From assembly GCF_902859735.1 (NCBI RefSeq), contig NZ_CADIJY010000008.1, positions 1-64,000 of the forward strand: a stretch of 64,000 nucleotides of DNA, in the 5' to 3' direction. A model generated the notes under the pieces. The model was given only the letters and a program-made list of their open reading frames with translations, did not search any database and was not told the DNA's origin. The position numbers were made by a program, and so were the translations under genes. The stretch's first letter is position 1. The number at the start of each line of letters is the position of its first letter. Origin of the DNA: Achromobacter aegrifaciens. GTDB lineage: Bacteria; Pseudomonadota; Gammaproteobacteria; Burkholderiales; Burkholderiaceae_B. Positions 17,362 to 28,382 of this stretch are shown here, one piece after another.

Positions 17362-18771
17362 ATGGTCCAAGCGATGAGCCAGAATTTCGCGCGCGAAGAA
17401 TTCGACGTGTACGTCTGGGAAGGCACCTCCGACATTGCCAGCCGCGCCGAGCGTTGCCTGGCGGGCATGGACGTGTCGCTGCTGCGGGCGGACGCCGGCA
17501 CCGCGTTTCCGCCGCCCCGCGACCTGGCGCGGCCCGCGGTGGCCCTGGTGTCGGTGTCGGTGATGGGCGACAAGCGCTTCAGCGGCTACGACTGGCTGGC
17601 GGCCCAAGGCCTGCCGGTCATCTGGGTCGCCGCGGAAGCGCGCGGACGCGACCCGCGCTACTACCCGCCGGAATACTCCTACACGCTGCCGCTGACCTTC
17701 ACCACCGCGGACCTGCGCAAGCTGTTGTATGAGCTGCTGGGCACGCTGAATCAACTCAATCGCGCCGCGCCCCGGCGCGAGCAGCCGCTGATTGCCGTCT
17801 CCGCGACCATGCGGGACCTGCTGGCGGAAGTGGACATGTATGCAGACTGCCGCAGCAACGTGCTGATCCATGGTGAAACCGGCGTGGGCAAGGAACGCAT
17901 TGCGCGCCTGCTGCATGAGCAGGCCGCCTGGTTCGACGGCCCCTTCGTGGCGGTCAACTGCGGCGCCATTCCGGAGGGCCTGTTCGAGGCGCATTTCTTC
18001 GGCCATGCCAAGGGCGCATTCACCGGCGCGATCGGCGCGCACAAGGGGTATTTCGAGCAGGCCAGCGGCGGCACGCTGTTCCTGGACGAAATCGGCGACC
18101 TGCCGCTGTACCAGCAGGTCAAGCTCTTGCGCGTTCTGGAGCAGAACACGGTGACGCGGCTGGGCTCGACCGTGGAAGTGCCGGTGGACTTCCGCCTGGT
18201 CGCCGCGACCAACAAGGATTTGCGCGTGCTGGTGGGGCAGGACGAGTTCCGCGCGGACCTGTATTACCGGCTGGCGGTGATCGAACTGCGCATACCCAAC
18301 CTGGAGCAGCGCGGCCCGCAGGAGAAGGCGGCGATCTTCCGCGCCTTGCTGCAACGCCTGGGCGTGGAGGACGAACCGCCGCAGTGGTTGCTGGAGCGCG
18401 TCTCGCGCACGCGCTACGAGGGCAATGTGCGTGAACTGTCCAACGTGGCCGAGCGCGTCGCGATCGTGCGGCGGCAGCTCCAGGCCTGGGACCCGCCGCG
18501 CATCGAACGCATCTTCGACCAATTGGCCGAGCCGCTGCACTCTGCTCCAGCCTCGGCCGCCGCGAGGGTCGAGCCCGCCGCTTTCACCGATGCCGAGCGC
18601 GCAGAACGCGAGCGCGTGCTGGCGGCGCTGGACGCCAACGGCTGGCGCCGTCAGGATACCGCCCACACCTTGGGCATCAGCCGCAAGGTGTTGTGGGAAA
18701 AAATGCGCAAGCTGCAACTCGGGACGGGCCAGGGCGAACCCGCCGATGGTCTCGCCGAGACGACGATGTGA
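17362..18771 (+). CDS. Sigma-54-dependent activator of the tad cluster
   Basis: The 469-aa protein has an N-terminal domain (about residues 13-130) shaped like a receiver but without the acidic pocket and phospho-Asp. A sigma-54 AAA+ domain follows: Walker A GETGVGKE at 171-178, the sigma-54 contact motif GAFTGA at 218-223, Walker B '[13 protein letters not shown]', and 'NVRELSNV'. A Fis-type helix-turn-helix closes it ('[24 protein letters not shown]'). It should activate RpoN-dependent promoters, most likely within or near the pilus cluster. No convincing -24/-12 element was found just upstream of flp. The signal for the degenerate receiver is unknown. Confidence 0.9.
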   Translation: MVQAMSQNFAREEFDVYVWEGTSDIASRAERCLAGMDVSLLRADAGTAFPPPRDLARPAVALVSVSVMGDKRFSGYDWLAAQGLPVIWVAAEARGRDPRYYPPEYSYTLPLTFTTADLRKLLYELLGTLNQLNRAAPRREQPLIAVSATMRDLLAEVDMYADCRSNVLIHGETGVGKERIARLLHEQAAWFDGPFVAVNCGAIPEGLFEAHFFGHAKGAFTGAIGAHKGYFEQASGGTLFLDEIGDLPLYQQVKLLRVLEQNTVTRLGSTVEVPVDFRLVAATNKDLRVLVGQDEFRADLYYRLAVIELRIPNLEQRGPQEKAAIFRALLQRLGVEDEPPQWLLERVSRTRYEGNVRELSNVAERVAIVRRQLQAWDPPRIERIFDQLAEPLHSAPASAAARVEPAAFTDAERAERERVLAALDANGWRRQDTAHTLGISRKVLWEKMRKLQLGTGQGEPADGLAETTM

Positions 18772-18833
18772 ACACGCAATAGGTAATGCCCCGTAGTGGG
18801 CGACAGTTGCGGAGCCGGCGCATGTAAGCGGGT

Positions 18834-18862
18834 CTGTCCCGGCCGAAATAAATTGCTATAGT
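18834..18862 (+). promoter_or_regulatory. Possible promoter of the DUF2968 lipoprotein gene
   Basis: A TATAGT at 18857-18862, preceded by TTGC, resembles a -10 element; a weak CTGTCC lies 17 bp upstream as a -35. It sits 26 bp before the start codon in the gap after the sigma-54 activator gene, so the lipoprotein is likely transcribed on its own. Confidence 0.4.
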
Positions 18863-18888
18863 TCCGCAACGATTTTTTTGGGGAAGGC

Positions 18889-19593
18889 ATGAACGTCCAA
18901 TTTATCCGTGGCGCCGCCCGCATGGCGCTGTTGGGCACGGCCCTGTCCGGCCTGGCCGCTTGCGCCAGCGCACAATCCGAAGCGCCCCGGGCCACGGTTA
19001 AACAGGTCGAGGACACGCAGGCGGCCTCCACGCCCGTGACTCCCCCCGCGCCGCCGCCCGCCGCGCGTCCGGCATCCACGCTGTCGGAGCTGCAAGGCCT
19101 GATCCAAAGCCGCCAGGTGTCGGAGCTGCGTACTGCCTATAACGGCACCTACGGCGCCAGCCTGCTGTTCAAGCCGGACGACCTGACCTATTACGTTGCC
19201 TTGTTCCAGCAGAAGGATTTCTGGCGCGTGGTGAAGAGCAAGTCGGACAAGCAGGCCGAAGCCACCTACCGCGCCTTCGTCGCCCAATCCGCCGAGCTGG
19301 CCGAAGTGGATATCAAGCGCATCAAGATGCAGGCTGAATACGCGCACGCCGAGAAGCTGCTGGCCAGCCGCAGCGCCGAACTGAGCACCCTGCAGGCCGA
19401 TCGCGCGGTGCGCCTGCAGCAGGAAGAGCAGGTCGCGGCCCGCCAGGAACAGTCGCGCCAGGAAGCCACGGCGCTGGCTGACCAGCAGAAGGACGTGCGC
19501 CAGCAATTGCGCGATCTGCAACGCCAGATCGACGCCTTGCAGGCGCAGCAGGCGCAAGTGGGGAACCCGGCGGCCCAGAACCGCGGCAAGTAA
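18889..19593 (+). CDS. DUF2968 family lipoprotein
   Basis: The 234-aa protein has a signal peptide with lipobox GLAAC (Cys25) and a Pro/Ala-rich linker. A conserved segment follows from about residue 64 ('LQGLIQSRQVSELRTAYNG' and 'YYVALFQQKDFWRVV'), typical of DUF2968. The C-terminal half is a long Gln/Glu/Ala-rich helix (about 125-225) that should form a coiled coil. Function is unknown. An envelope role is inferred from the lipid anchor. It has its own promoter candidate and terminator, so it is monocistronic. Confidence 0.8.
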   Translation: MNVQFIRGAARMALLGTALSGLAACASAQSEAPRATVKQVEDTQAASTPVTPPAPPPAARPASTLSELQGLIQSRQVSELRTAYNGTYGASLLFKPDDLTYYVALFQQKDFWRVVKSKSDKQAEATYRAFVAQSAELAEVDIKRIKMQAEYAHAEKLLASRSAELSTLQADRAVRLQQEEQVAARQEQSRQEATALADQQKDVRQQLRDLQRQIDALQAQQAQVGNPAAQNRGK

Positions 19594-19612
19594 CCCTCAG
19601 GGCAGGCTGAGT

Positions 19613-19639
19613 AGCGGGCCTGCGGGCCCGCTTTGTCTT
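19613..19639 (+). terminator. Terminator of the DUF2968 gene
   Basis: A GCGGGCC / GGCCCGC stem with a short TGC-type loop is followed by TTTGTCTT, 20 bp after the stop codon. Confidence 0.65.
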
Positions 19640-19733
19640 GGCCGGCCGTGAATAGGCATTGCGCACGCAGGGGCTAAGCGCCTGCCCTGGGGCGCTTTCT
19701 TGTATTCTGGGAGTTGCACCCCATATAGACGCC

Positions 19734-20195
19734 ATGGCACTTAAAGTTTTCGACCTCCAGTGCGAACACAGCCACATTTTCGAGGGCTGGTTCGGTTCGC
19801 ACGAAGACTATGACGCGCAGCAGGCGCGTGGCCTGGTCACGTGCCCGGTTTGCGGTTCGGCCAGCATCACCAAGCGGCTGTCCGCGCCGCGCCTGAACGT
19901 CGCCCACCTGCACGCGCCAGCCGCCCAGCCGCCGGCGTTGCCGGCCAACGCGTCCGACGCGGAAAAAATGGCCGCATTGCAGGCAGTCGTCATGCGCCAG
20001 GTGCGCGCCTTGCTGCGCAACACCGAAAACGTCGGGCCGCGCTTCGCCGAAGAGGCGCGCCGCATCCACGAAGGCGATGCCGACGACCGTCCCATCCGCG
20101 GCACGGCAACGCCGGAAGAGCGCGAATCGCTGGCTGAGGATGGCATCGACGTCATGGCGGTGCCGGATTTCCTGGACGACGAGCGCCTGCAGTAG
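19734..20195 (+). CDS. DUF1178 family protein
   Basis: The 153-aa cytoplasmic protein begins MALKVFDLQCEHSHIFEGWF, the hallmark of DUF1178. A Cys-x2-Cys (Cys37, Cys40) with Cys10 and His12 could bind zinc. A Pro/Ala linker and a helical C-terminal half ('VMRQVRALLRNTENVGPRFAEEARRIHEG') follow. Function is unknown; it is widely conserved in proteobacteria. The ATG at 19734 matches the family N-terminus, so upstream in-frame starts are rejected. Confidence 0.88.
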   Translation: MALKVFDLQCEHSHIFEGWFGSHEDYDAQQARGLVTCPVCGSASITKRLSAPRLNVAHLHAPAAQPPALPANASDAEKMAALQAVVMRQVRALLRNTENVGPRFAEEARRIHEGDADDRPIRGTATPEERESLAEDGIDVMAVPDFLDDERLQ

Positions 20196-20218
20196 TGTCT
20201 GCACGCGCCGCGGCAATA

Positions 20219-20248
20219 AAAAAGCCAGACCCGAAGGTCTGGCTTTTT
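20219..20248. terminator. Bidirectional terminator between DUF1178 and efp
   Basis: A perfect 13-bp stem AAAAAGCCAGACC / GGTCTGGCTTTTT closes a CGAA loop. It has A on the left and T on the right, so it terminates both convergent transcripts. Confidence 0.9.
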
Positions 20249-20265
20249 CTTGCCTGCTTGCCGGA

Positions 20266-20826
20266 TCAGTTGTTGACGCGGCTGCGGTATTCGTTCGTGC
20301 GGGTGTCGATTTCGATCTTGTCGCCGATGGCGCAGAACAGCGGCACGTTCAGTTCGTAGCCGGTGTTGATCTTGGCGGGCTTGGTCACCTTGCCCGAGGT
20401 ATCGCCACGCACGGCGGGTTCGGTGTAGGTGATTTCGCGCACGAGCGTCGTGGGCAGTTCAACCGAAATGGCGCGGCCGTCGTAGAAGACCACTTCCACG
20501 GGCATCGCTTCTTCCAGGTAGTTCAGGGCGTCGCCCATGCTTTCGGCTTCGATTTCGTACTGGTTGTACTCTTCGTCCATGAAGACGTACATCGGGTCGC
20601 CGAAGTAGGAGTAGGTGCACTCCTTGCGGTCGAGCTGGACGACTTCGAACTTTTCGTCGGCCTTGTAGACCGATTCGCTGGCCGAGGCGGTCAACAGGTT
20701 CTTGAACTTCAGCTTCACAACAGCGGCGTTACGGCCCGACTTGTTGTATTCGGCTTTCTGGACCACGAGGGGATCCTTGCCGACCATGACCACGTTGCCG
20801 ACTCGCAATTCCTGAGCGGTTTTCAT
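20266..20826 (-). CDS. efp: Elongation factor P (Arg32 type)
   Basis: The 186-aa protein is full-length EF-P with the KOW-like N-domain and two OB domains. The tip loop reads [10 protein letters not shown] with Arg at position 32 instead of the lysine modified by EpmA/B. This is the version rhamnosylated by EarP in Neisseria, Pseudomonas and Bordetella relatives. It relieves ribosome stalling at polyproline stretches. The earP gene lies upstream on the same strand, 144 bp away, so the enzyme and its target are co-encoded. The start is clear and a GGAG-like site precedes it. Confidence 0.98.
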   Translation of the reverse strand: MKTAQELRVGNVVMVGKDPLVVQKAEYNKSGRNAAVVKLKFKNLLTASASESVYKADEKFEVVQLDRKECTYSYFGDPMYVFMDEEYNQYEIEAESMGDALNYLEEAMPVEVVFYDGRAISVELPTTLVREITYTEPAVRGDTSGKVTKPAKINTGYELNVPLFCAIGDKIEIDTRTNEYRSRVNN

Positions 20827-20970
20827 CGATAAAACTCCGGGGGTGATGGGTGCACTCGCCGTGCTTGCAAAAAGCCGCCGCAGCTATAGCTTCTAGCGGC
20901 TTCGTGCACACCCCGGGAGGCGTCATAGTTGAGGCCCGACAAATACAGGGCGCTCGGAAAACTCTCTATT

Positions 20971-22083
20971 CTAACGTTTCTTGGCCAAGTCTGCGCAAAA
21001 ATCAGCCAGATTTTCGGCAAGATCCGGTAGCGCGGCCTGGCTTGCGTCCCAGGCCCGCGCGGCGGCGGCCCAGTCCCCCCAGGCGGCTGGCGCCAGGGCG
21101 GCAGACAGCGCCGCAGCGGTTGCGCCCGTTTCCGGCTCGTTCCAGGCCCGGATCAGCGTCTGGGCGATTTCCGGGGCCGGATAGCGCGCCAGCCACGCTT
21201 CCAGTTTCTCCAGATGCACGTTTTCGTCCTGGGGATAGATCTGCCAGACCAGCGGGCGCGCGGCCCAGGCGGCGCGGACGAAGGAATCCTCGCCCCGCAC
21301 GAAATTCAGGTCGCAGCACCACAGCAGACGGTCGAAATCCGGCTGCGCCACGAAGGGCAGCCGGGCCACCGCCGGCGCGCCCGGCGCCGCACAGGCGGCT
21401 TCCAGCCCGGGGGCCACGCCTTCGGGGGCAAGCAGCAGGGTGGGCCGCGGATCCGCCGCCAGAGCCTCGGCCAGCGCCGTTATCGGCGCCGTCGGATAGC
21501 AAAACAGGGACACGGTGCGCGCGCCGTCGCGGCGGCGCAACAGCAGGTCCTGTGGCACGCCCAGCGACCGCAGGAAGGCTTCCTGGTCTTGCGGCGATGC
21601 CTGCAGGGCGTCGCGCTCCGCCGACAGGCCCGGCTCGCGCAGCAGTCCGCCGGTGGCGCTGGTGAAGCCGGGAAAGAAAAAGTGCTTGACCAGCCCGTCC
21701 GGCCGCTGCGAGGGCAGGCCGTGGCAGCTTTCCACCCAGGACTCGGCGCTCAGGTATTCCAGGTTGACCCAGGCCGGATGCTCACGCCGCATGCTCTCCA
21801 GGAATGCCTCGGGGGGATCGCAGGCGAATGCCTCGATCACCACATCGCGCGCGGCGAGCCCCGGATCCGGGGATTCGGTCCAGTGCACGATGTCGATGCC
21901 CGCCAGTTGCTGGCGCGGGCTATCCGTGGCGATCCCGGGCTGGATGCGGGCGAAGCTGGCCAGGTCGTCGACCCACAGGCGCACATCCCAGCCGCGGCCG
22001 TGCGCCAACCGGCGCGCCAGCCGCCAGCAGACGCCGATGTCGCCATAGTTGTCGACGACCCGGCAGAAGATGTCCGCTTGCAT
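20971..22083 (-). CDS. earP: EF-P arginine rhamnosyltransferase EarP
   Basis: The 370-aa protein matches EarP (formerly DUF2331). It is a GT-B inverting glycosyltransferase that attaches rhamnose from dTDP-rhamnose to Arg32 of EF-P. The N-terminal signature 'CRVVDNYGDIGVCWRLARRL' carries the essential aspartates (here Asp11 and Asp15). The C-terminal nucleotide-sugar pocket is seen in 'FVRGEDSFVRAAWAARPLVWQIYPQ'. It sits 6 bp after the DUF2863 gene and upstream of efp, so the three form one unit. The start ATG is followed at once by the family N-terminus. Confidence 0.95.
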   Translation of the reverse strand: MQADIFCRVVDNYGDIGVCWRLARRLAHGRGWDVRLWVDDLASFARIQPGIATDSPRQQLAGIDIVHWTESPDPGLAARDVVIEAFACDPPEAFLESMRREHPAWVNLEYLSAESWVESCHGLPSQRPDGLVKHFFFPGFTSATGGLLREPGLSAERDALQASPQDQEAFLRSLGVPQDLLLRRRDGARTVSLFCYPTAPITALAEALAADPRPTLLLAPEGVAPGLEAACAAPGAPAVARLPFVAQPDFDRLLWCCDLNFVRGEDSFVRAAWAARPLVWQIYPQDENVHLEKLEAWLARYPAPEIAQTLIRAWNEPETGATAAALSAALAPAAWGDWAAAARAWDASQAALPDLAENLADFCADLAKKR

Positions 22084-22089
22084 TGCCGC

Positions 22090-23292
22090 CTAGTGGAACT
22101 TGGCCGGCGAGGCTTCCGCGTCCTCGGGCAGTTCGGCGTGCACCAGTTCGCCCAGCGGATTCGGAAAGTAGGGCGCGCCGCAGTCTTCACAGTACTCGGG
22201 AGGCAGCACGCCGGGGATGCGGCGCACTTCGGTGACGCCGTATTCCTTGAGCAGCGCGGCGATCTCGTCCACCACGTCGGGCTGGCCTTCGTCAGCCGGC
22301 AGGTCTTCCTCGCGCCCATACAGCGGCCAGACGCAGCCGTAGTACACGTCGTTGCTGCTGCGCGCGGTGAAGCCGATGCGGTACTCGTCGATGCGGCTTT
22401 CGCCGCAGCCGGCCACCACCGCGCGCAACTGGGAGGCTTCCAGGCTGACCGCGCCCTCGAGCCAGCTGACCGCTGCACGCAGCGACAGCGGGCGCACGCG
22501 CCGGTCGGCTTCACGGTTGCTGACATAGTAGGCGTCGGGCAGCAGGGCTTCGAAACCGCAGCCCGGCAGCAGATTGGCGAGGGTCGGCTGGGCCTGCGCC
22601 GCCCATTGTTCCTGGCAGGCATCGCGGCTGGCGTCGGCTTCGCCCAGCTGTTCCTGCCAGCGGAAGATCGGCTCGCCTTCGGGCACCGCGACGGCCGCCA
22701 CGATGTAGCGCGTATCGGCCAGCATGTTGGCCGTTTCGGTCTCGGTGTTCAAGGCGGGCTTGGCGGTTTCTGCGCCCAGCGCCTGGGTGCCCAGGCGCTG
22801 CAGCCATTGCCAGGTTTCGGAGAAGGTGCGCGGCATCTGGTCCACGCTGACCAGCACCGGCATCAGCGAGCTGCGGGCCTTGCTGGACAGGACATGCCCA
22901 TGCAATTGCGCCATCAGGGCCTGTTGCGCGCCGGCGGCGATCGGGCCGGTCGGAATGGCGTAGCGGGTCCAGGCGACGATGGGGGCCACGACCAGCAAAA
23001 TGTCGTAGTGGACGCCATTTTTCTCGATCTTCATCGATTCGGACAGGGTTTCGGCCTGTTCGATCAGGATCTCGTATGCGCCCACGTCGCTCTGGGCGAG
23101 GTGGTCCAGGGCCGCTTCCAGGGGGGCATCCTGCCCCGCCTTCAGCAGCTTCGGAATCGCTACGCCAAGCTGGTTCTCCCAGAACACGTCTTCGAGGCGG
23201 CTGCCCGAGCGGTTGAGCGCCTGGGCAAGCGCGACCAGTTTGGCGGCGTCACGGGTGAGGCGGGGAGCGGATTGGCTGCGGGATCGGGCCAT
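22090..23292 (-). CDS. DUF2863 family protein
   Basis: The 400-aa protein is read from the ATG at 23292; a TTG ten codons earlier is the only longer start. It matches DUF2863, a betaproteobacterial family of unknown function. It has no signal peptide or membrane helix. The C-terminus holds a probable metal site, Cys-x2-Cys in 'PPEYCEDCGAPYFPNPLGELVHAELPE'. It is only 6 bp from earP and on the same strand, so it is co-transcribed with the EF-P modification system. A link to translation is inferred from context only. Confidence 0.85.
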   Translation of the reverse strand: MARSRSQSAPRLTRDAAKLVALAQALNRSGSRLEDVFWENQLGVAIPKLLKAGQDAPLEAALDHLAQSDVGAYEILIEQAETLSESMKIEKNGVHYDILLVVAPIVAWTRYAIPTGPIAAGAQQALMAQLHGHVLSSKARSSLMPVLVSVDQMPRTFSETWQWLQRLGTQALGAETAKPALNTETETANMLADTRYIVAAVAVPEGEPIFRWQEQLGEADASRDACQEQWAAQAQPTLANLLPGCGFEALLPDAYYVSNREADRRVRPLSLRAAVSWLEGAVSLEASQLRAVVAGCGESRIDEYRIGFTARSSNDVYYGCVWPLYGREEDLPADEGQPDVVDEIAALLKEYGVTEVRRIPGVLPPEYCEDCGAPYFPNPLGELVHAELPEDAEASPAKFH

Positions 23293-23501
23293 AACTTCGG
23301 GGAGCGTCCAGTAAGTGTGCAACTGTGTAGTTTAACGCCCGGCGCGGACGGCGGCGCGCACCTCCGGCGGCGGGGCGCAACAACGGCGCCACGGTGTGAT
23401 TGATGCTAAATAAGCAACAGATAATGCCGAGTCAAGTGGTTTATTGCTGAGAAGAATCGGCGGAAAATCTAGCCATCTACTCAATATCAGGAGGCACCGC
23501 C

Positions 23502-24278
23502 ATGCGTTGGCCTACGCTTTTCGTATCCCATGGATCCCCCATGCTCGCCGTGGAACCCGGACTGACCGGCCCGGCGCTCGCCGCCTGGAGCGCCGAGCAG
23601 GGCCGCAAGCCCAAGGGCATCCTGGTGGTCTCGCCGCACTGGATGGGCGAGGGCCTGGCGCTGTCCACCCGCGACCGCCAGGTGGCCTGGCACGATTTCG
23701 GCGGCTTTCCGCCGGAACTCTATGAATTGCAGTACACGGCCCCCGGTTCGCCGGAGTTGGCGGCGCGGGTGCAGGCCCTGCTGGCCGACTCGGGTATCGC
23801 TGCAGACCTGGACCCCCGACGGCCGCTGGACCATGGCGCCTGGGTGCCACTGCGCTACCTCTATCCGGAAGCGGACGTGCCGGTGGTGCAACTGTCCCTG
23901 GACATGGGGCGCGACGCGGCTGGCCAACTGGAACTGGGCCGCGCGCTGGCCCGGCTGCGGGACGAAGACATCCTGGTCATCGGCTCCGGTTCGCTGACGC
24001 ATAACCTGCGCCACGTGCGCATGCCGCAAGACGCGCCCGCGCTGCCTTACGTGCCGGCTTTCCAGCAGTGGTACGCGGACAAGCTGAGCGGCCATGACCT
24101 GGCGGCGCTCTTGGATTGGGAGGCTCAGGCGCCGGGCGCGGCGCAGGCCCATCCGCACGACGACCACCTGATGCCCTTGTACGTGGCGCTGGGTGCAGGC
24201 GGAGCCGGTTTCCGGCGCCTGACCGACGAAATCTCGTACGGCGCGCTGGCGATGGATGCCTACGAGTTCGCGGACTGA
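23502..24278 (+). CDS. LigB/DODA-family extradiol dioxygenase (4,5-DOPA dioxygenase-like)
   Basis: The 258-aa protein is a single-subunit LigB-type dioxygenase. Conserved histidines are His10 (FVSHGSP), His46 (VSPHW), His111 (LDHGAWVPL), His167 (THNLRH) and those of 'PHDDHLMPL'; three act as iron or zinc ligands and base. Bacterial relatives (YgiD/DodA type) open catechol rings such as DOPA in the test tube, while their physiological substrate is uncertain. An AGGAGG lies 7 bp before the ATG. It is divergent from the DUF2863 operon and alone, which gives no pathway clue. Confidence 0.88.
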   Translation: MRWPTLFVSHGSPMLAVEPGLTGPALAAWSAEQGRKPKGILVVSPHWMGEGLALSTRDRQVAWHDFGGFPPELYELQYTAPGSPELAARVQALLADSGIAADLDPRRPLDHGAWVPLRYLYPEADVPVVQLSLDMGRDAAGQLELGRALARLRDEDILVIGSGSLTHNLRHVRMPQDAPALPYVPAFQQWYADKLSGHDLAALLDWEAQAPGAAQAHPHDDHLMPLYVALGAGGAGFRRLTDEISYGALAMDAYEFAD

Positions 24279-24318
24279 TCCCAAGCGCGGCCGCGGTGCC
24301 GCGCAGGCCGCAATGAAA

Positions 24319-24350
24319 ATGGCCCGGGAACCTCGCGGTTCCCGGGCCAT
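24319..24350. terminator. Strong hairpin between the dioxygenase gene and acnA
   Basis: A perfect 14-bp stem ATGGCCCGGGAACC / GGTTCCCGGGCCAT encloses a TCGC loop, lying between convergent genes 41 bp after one stop and 20 bp after the other. Flanking AAAA on the left favours termination of the minus-strand acnA transcript; the T-run on the right is broken (TTGCTTT). Confidence 0.75.
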
Positions 24351-24369
24351 TGCTTTGCCTGTCAGAGGA

Positions 24370-27075
<2,706 letters not shown>

Positions 27076-27343
27076 GATGGACTCCGTGGTTTTGCCCGGT
27101 TGAAGCCGGCATTTTCTGGCGTTTTTGCGCATTTGTCATTCTATGTGAGACTGGCGCCTGCGCAGCCGTATGTCTTATATCTTATATAAGACTTGAGCGA
27201 ACCGCCAAAGTTCCCCTACTGCGATCAGGGGCGGGCGGCCGTTGGCCCAAACCGATACTCTGGCCGAGGCGTGCGCGGGTCGCAAGCCTCTTTTATCAAG
27301 AAAGTCCTACGCGGATGTTGCGGCCCTGCGAGGGAAGGCGGGT
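27076..27343. other. Intergenic region acnA to LysR
   Basis: This gap holds the acnA leader, the acn element at 27170-27198 and no supported gene. No terminator was recognised for the LysR gene, whose transcript runs toward acnA. Confidence 0.4.
27170..27198 (-). promoter_or_regulatory. Acn element: inverted repeat upstream of acnA, identical to that of acnB
   Basis: The 29 bp at 27170-27198 are identical to 46418-46446 upstream of acnB, in the same orientation to the gene. The core (27172-27192) is a perfect inverted repeat, GTCTTATAT-CTT-ATATAAGAC, with a nested TCTTATATAAGA palindrome. On the gene strand it contains TATAAG, a likely -10 box, with TTGGCG 16 bp upstream at acnA. A repressor bound here would block the promoter. 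Known practice in betaproteobacteria makes a GntR/FadR-type TCA regulator plausible, but the protein is not identified. Confidence 0.75.
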
Positions 27344-28273
27344 CTACGCAAGGAATTCGCGCAGCAGCACGGTCAGCTCGCTGCGCAGGAAATCGACGAC
27401 CGCGCGCTGGGCGGTCGATGGATAAGGGTTGGGCGTGGTCAGGATGAACAACTTGTCGCCTGGCCCCAGGGCTTGGTATGCGGGCAGCACCGGCGTCAGC
27501 CGGCCCGCGGCAAGGTCCTCATGCACCACGTAGGCCGGCAGCAGCGCGACGCCCGCGCCGGCGCGCGCGGCTTGCGCCAGGAACGGGAAGTACTCTGATT
27601 GCAGCCGCGGCGCGAGCTTGGCCTCATGCAGCTGGTCCTTGCGCCGCAGCCGCAGCGTGACCTGGGGCCTGGGGGCGGGCGGGCCCAGGAAGTGCAGGCG
27701 GCCGAGATCGCGCGGATGAGCCGGCGGGCCGAACTGCTGCAGATAGGAGGGCGCCGCGCACAGCACCCATTTGACGTCGCCCAGCGCGCGCGCCACGTAA
27801 TCCTGCGGCGGGGTCGTCATGACCCGCAATGCCACGTCGATTTCCGACGAAATCAGGTCGCTCACCCGGTTTGAGAACAGCACGCGCAAGGTCAGCGACG
27901 GATGGCGCAGGGCGAAGCTCACCAGCAGCGGACGCAATTGGTCCAGTTCCCCCAATCCGGTGGGGATGCTCAGCCGGACGTGGCCCGCGGGCTCGGATCC
28001 GAGCTTCTGCAACGCATGGCGGGCGGATTCGACTTCGTGCGCCATGCGCGCGCCGTGCTCGTACAGCACAGAGCCTTGTTGCGTCAGTTCCAGCCGCCGG
28101 GTGCTGCGGCGGATGAGCTGGGCGCCGAAGGCGCGTTCCAGCTTCTGCAGATTGCGGCTTACGTGCGAACGGGTCACGCCGTGGCGCACCGCCGCCTCGC
28201 TCAAGGTGCCGGCGTCGACGATGGTGACGAACAGCTGTATCAGGTTGAGGTCCAGCGCGGGCAGGGCGGGCAT
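27344..28273 (-). CDS. LysR-family regulator of the adjacent SDR/CoA-ligase operon
   Basis: The 309-aa protein has an N-terminal winged helix ('LSEAAVRHGVTRSHVSRNLQKLERAFG') and a LysR substrate-binding domain. The ATG at 28273 matches the family; the frame extends upstream without a plausible site. It is divergent from the SDR gene with a 109-bp gap, the classic arrangement for a LysR that controls its neighbour and itself. The inducer is unknown, presumably a carboxylic acid or CoA thioester handled by the operon. Confidence 0.9.
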   Translation of the reverse strand: MPALPALDLNLIQLFVTIVDAGTLSEAAVRHGVTRSHVSRNLQKLERAFGAQLIRRSTRRLELTQQGSVLYEHGARMAHEVESARHALQKLGSEPAGHVRLSIPTGLGELDQLRPLLVSFALRHPSLTLRVLFSNRVSDLISSEIDVALRVMTTPPQDYVARALGDVKWVLCAAPSYLQQFGPPAHPRDLGRLHFLGPPAPRPQVTLRLRRKDQLHEAKLAPRLQSEYFPFLAQAARAGAGVALLPAYVVHEDLAAGRLTPVLPAYQALGPGDKLFILTTPNPYPSTAQRAVVDFLRSELTVLLREFLA

Positions 28274-28382
28274 GCGCAGTCCTATTGTTGACTGTGAGGA
28301 AACATAGTTTACGCAAGCTGCGGGATTGTCGCGGCATGGCGGCGGTTGATATTCTGGCCACCATCGCAAAGGAGACCAGACC

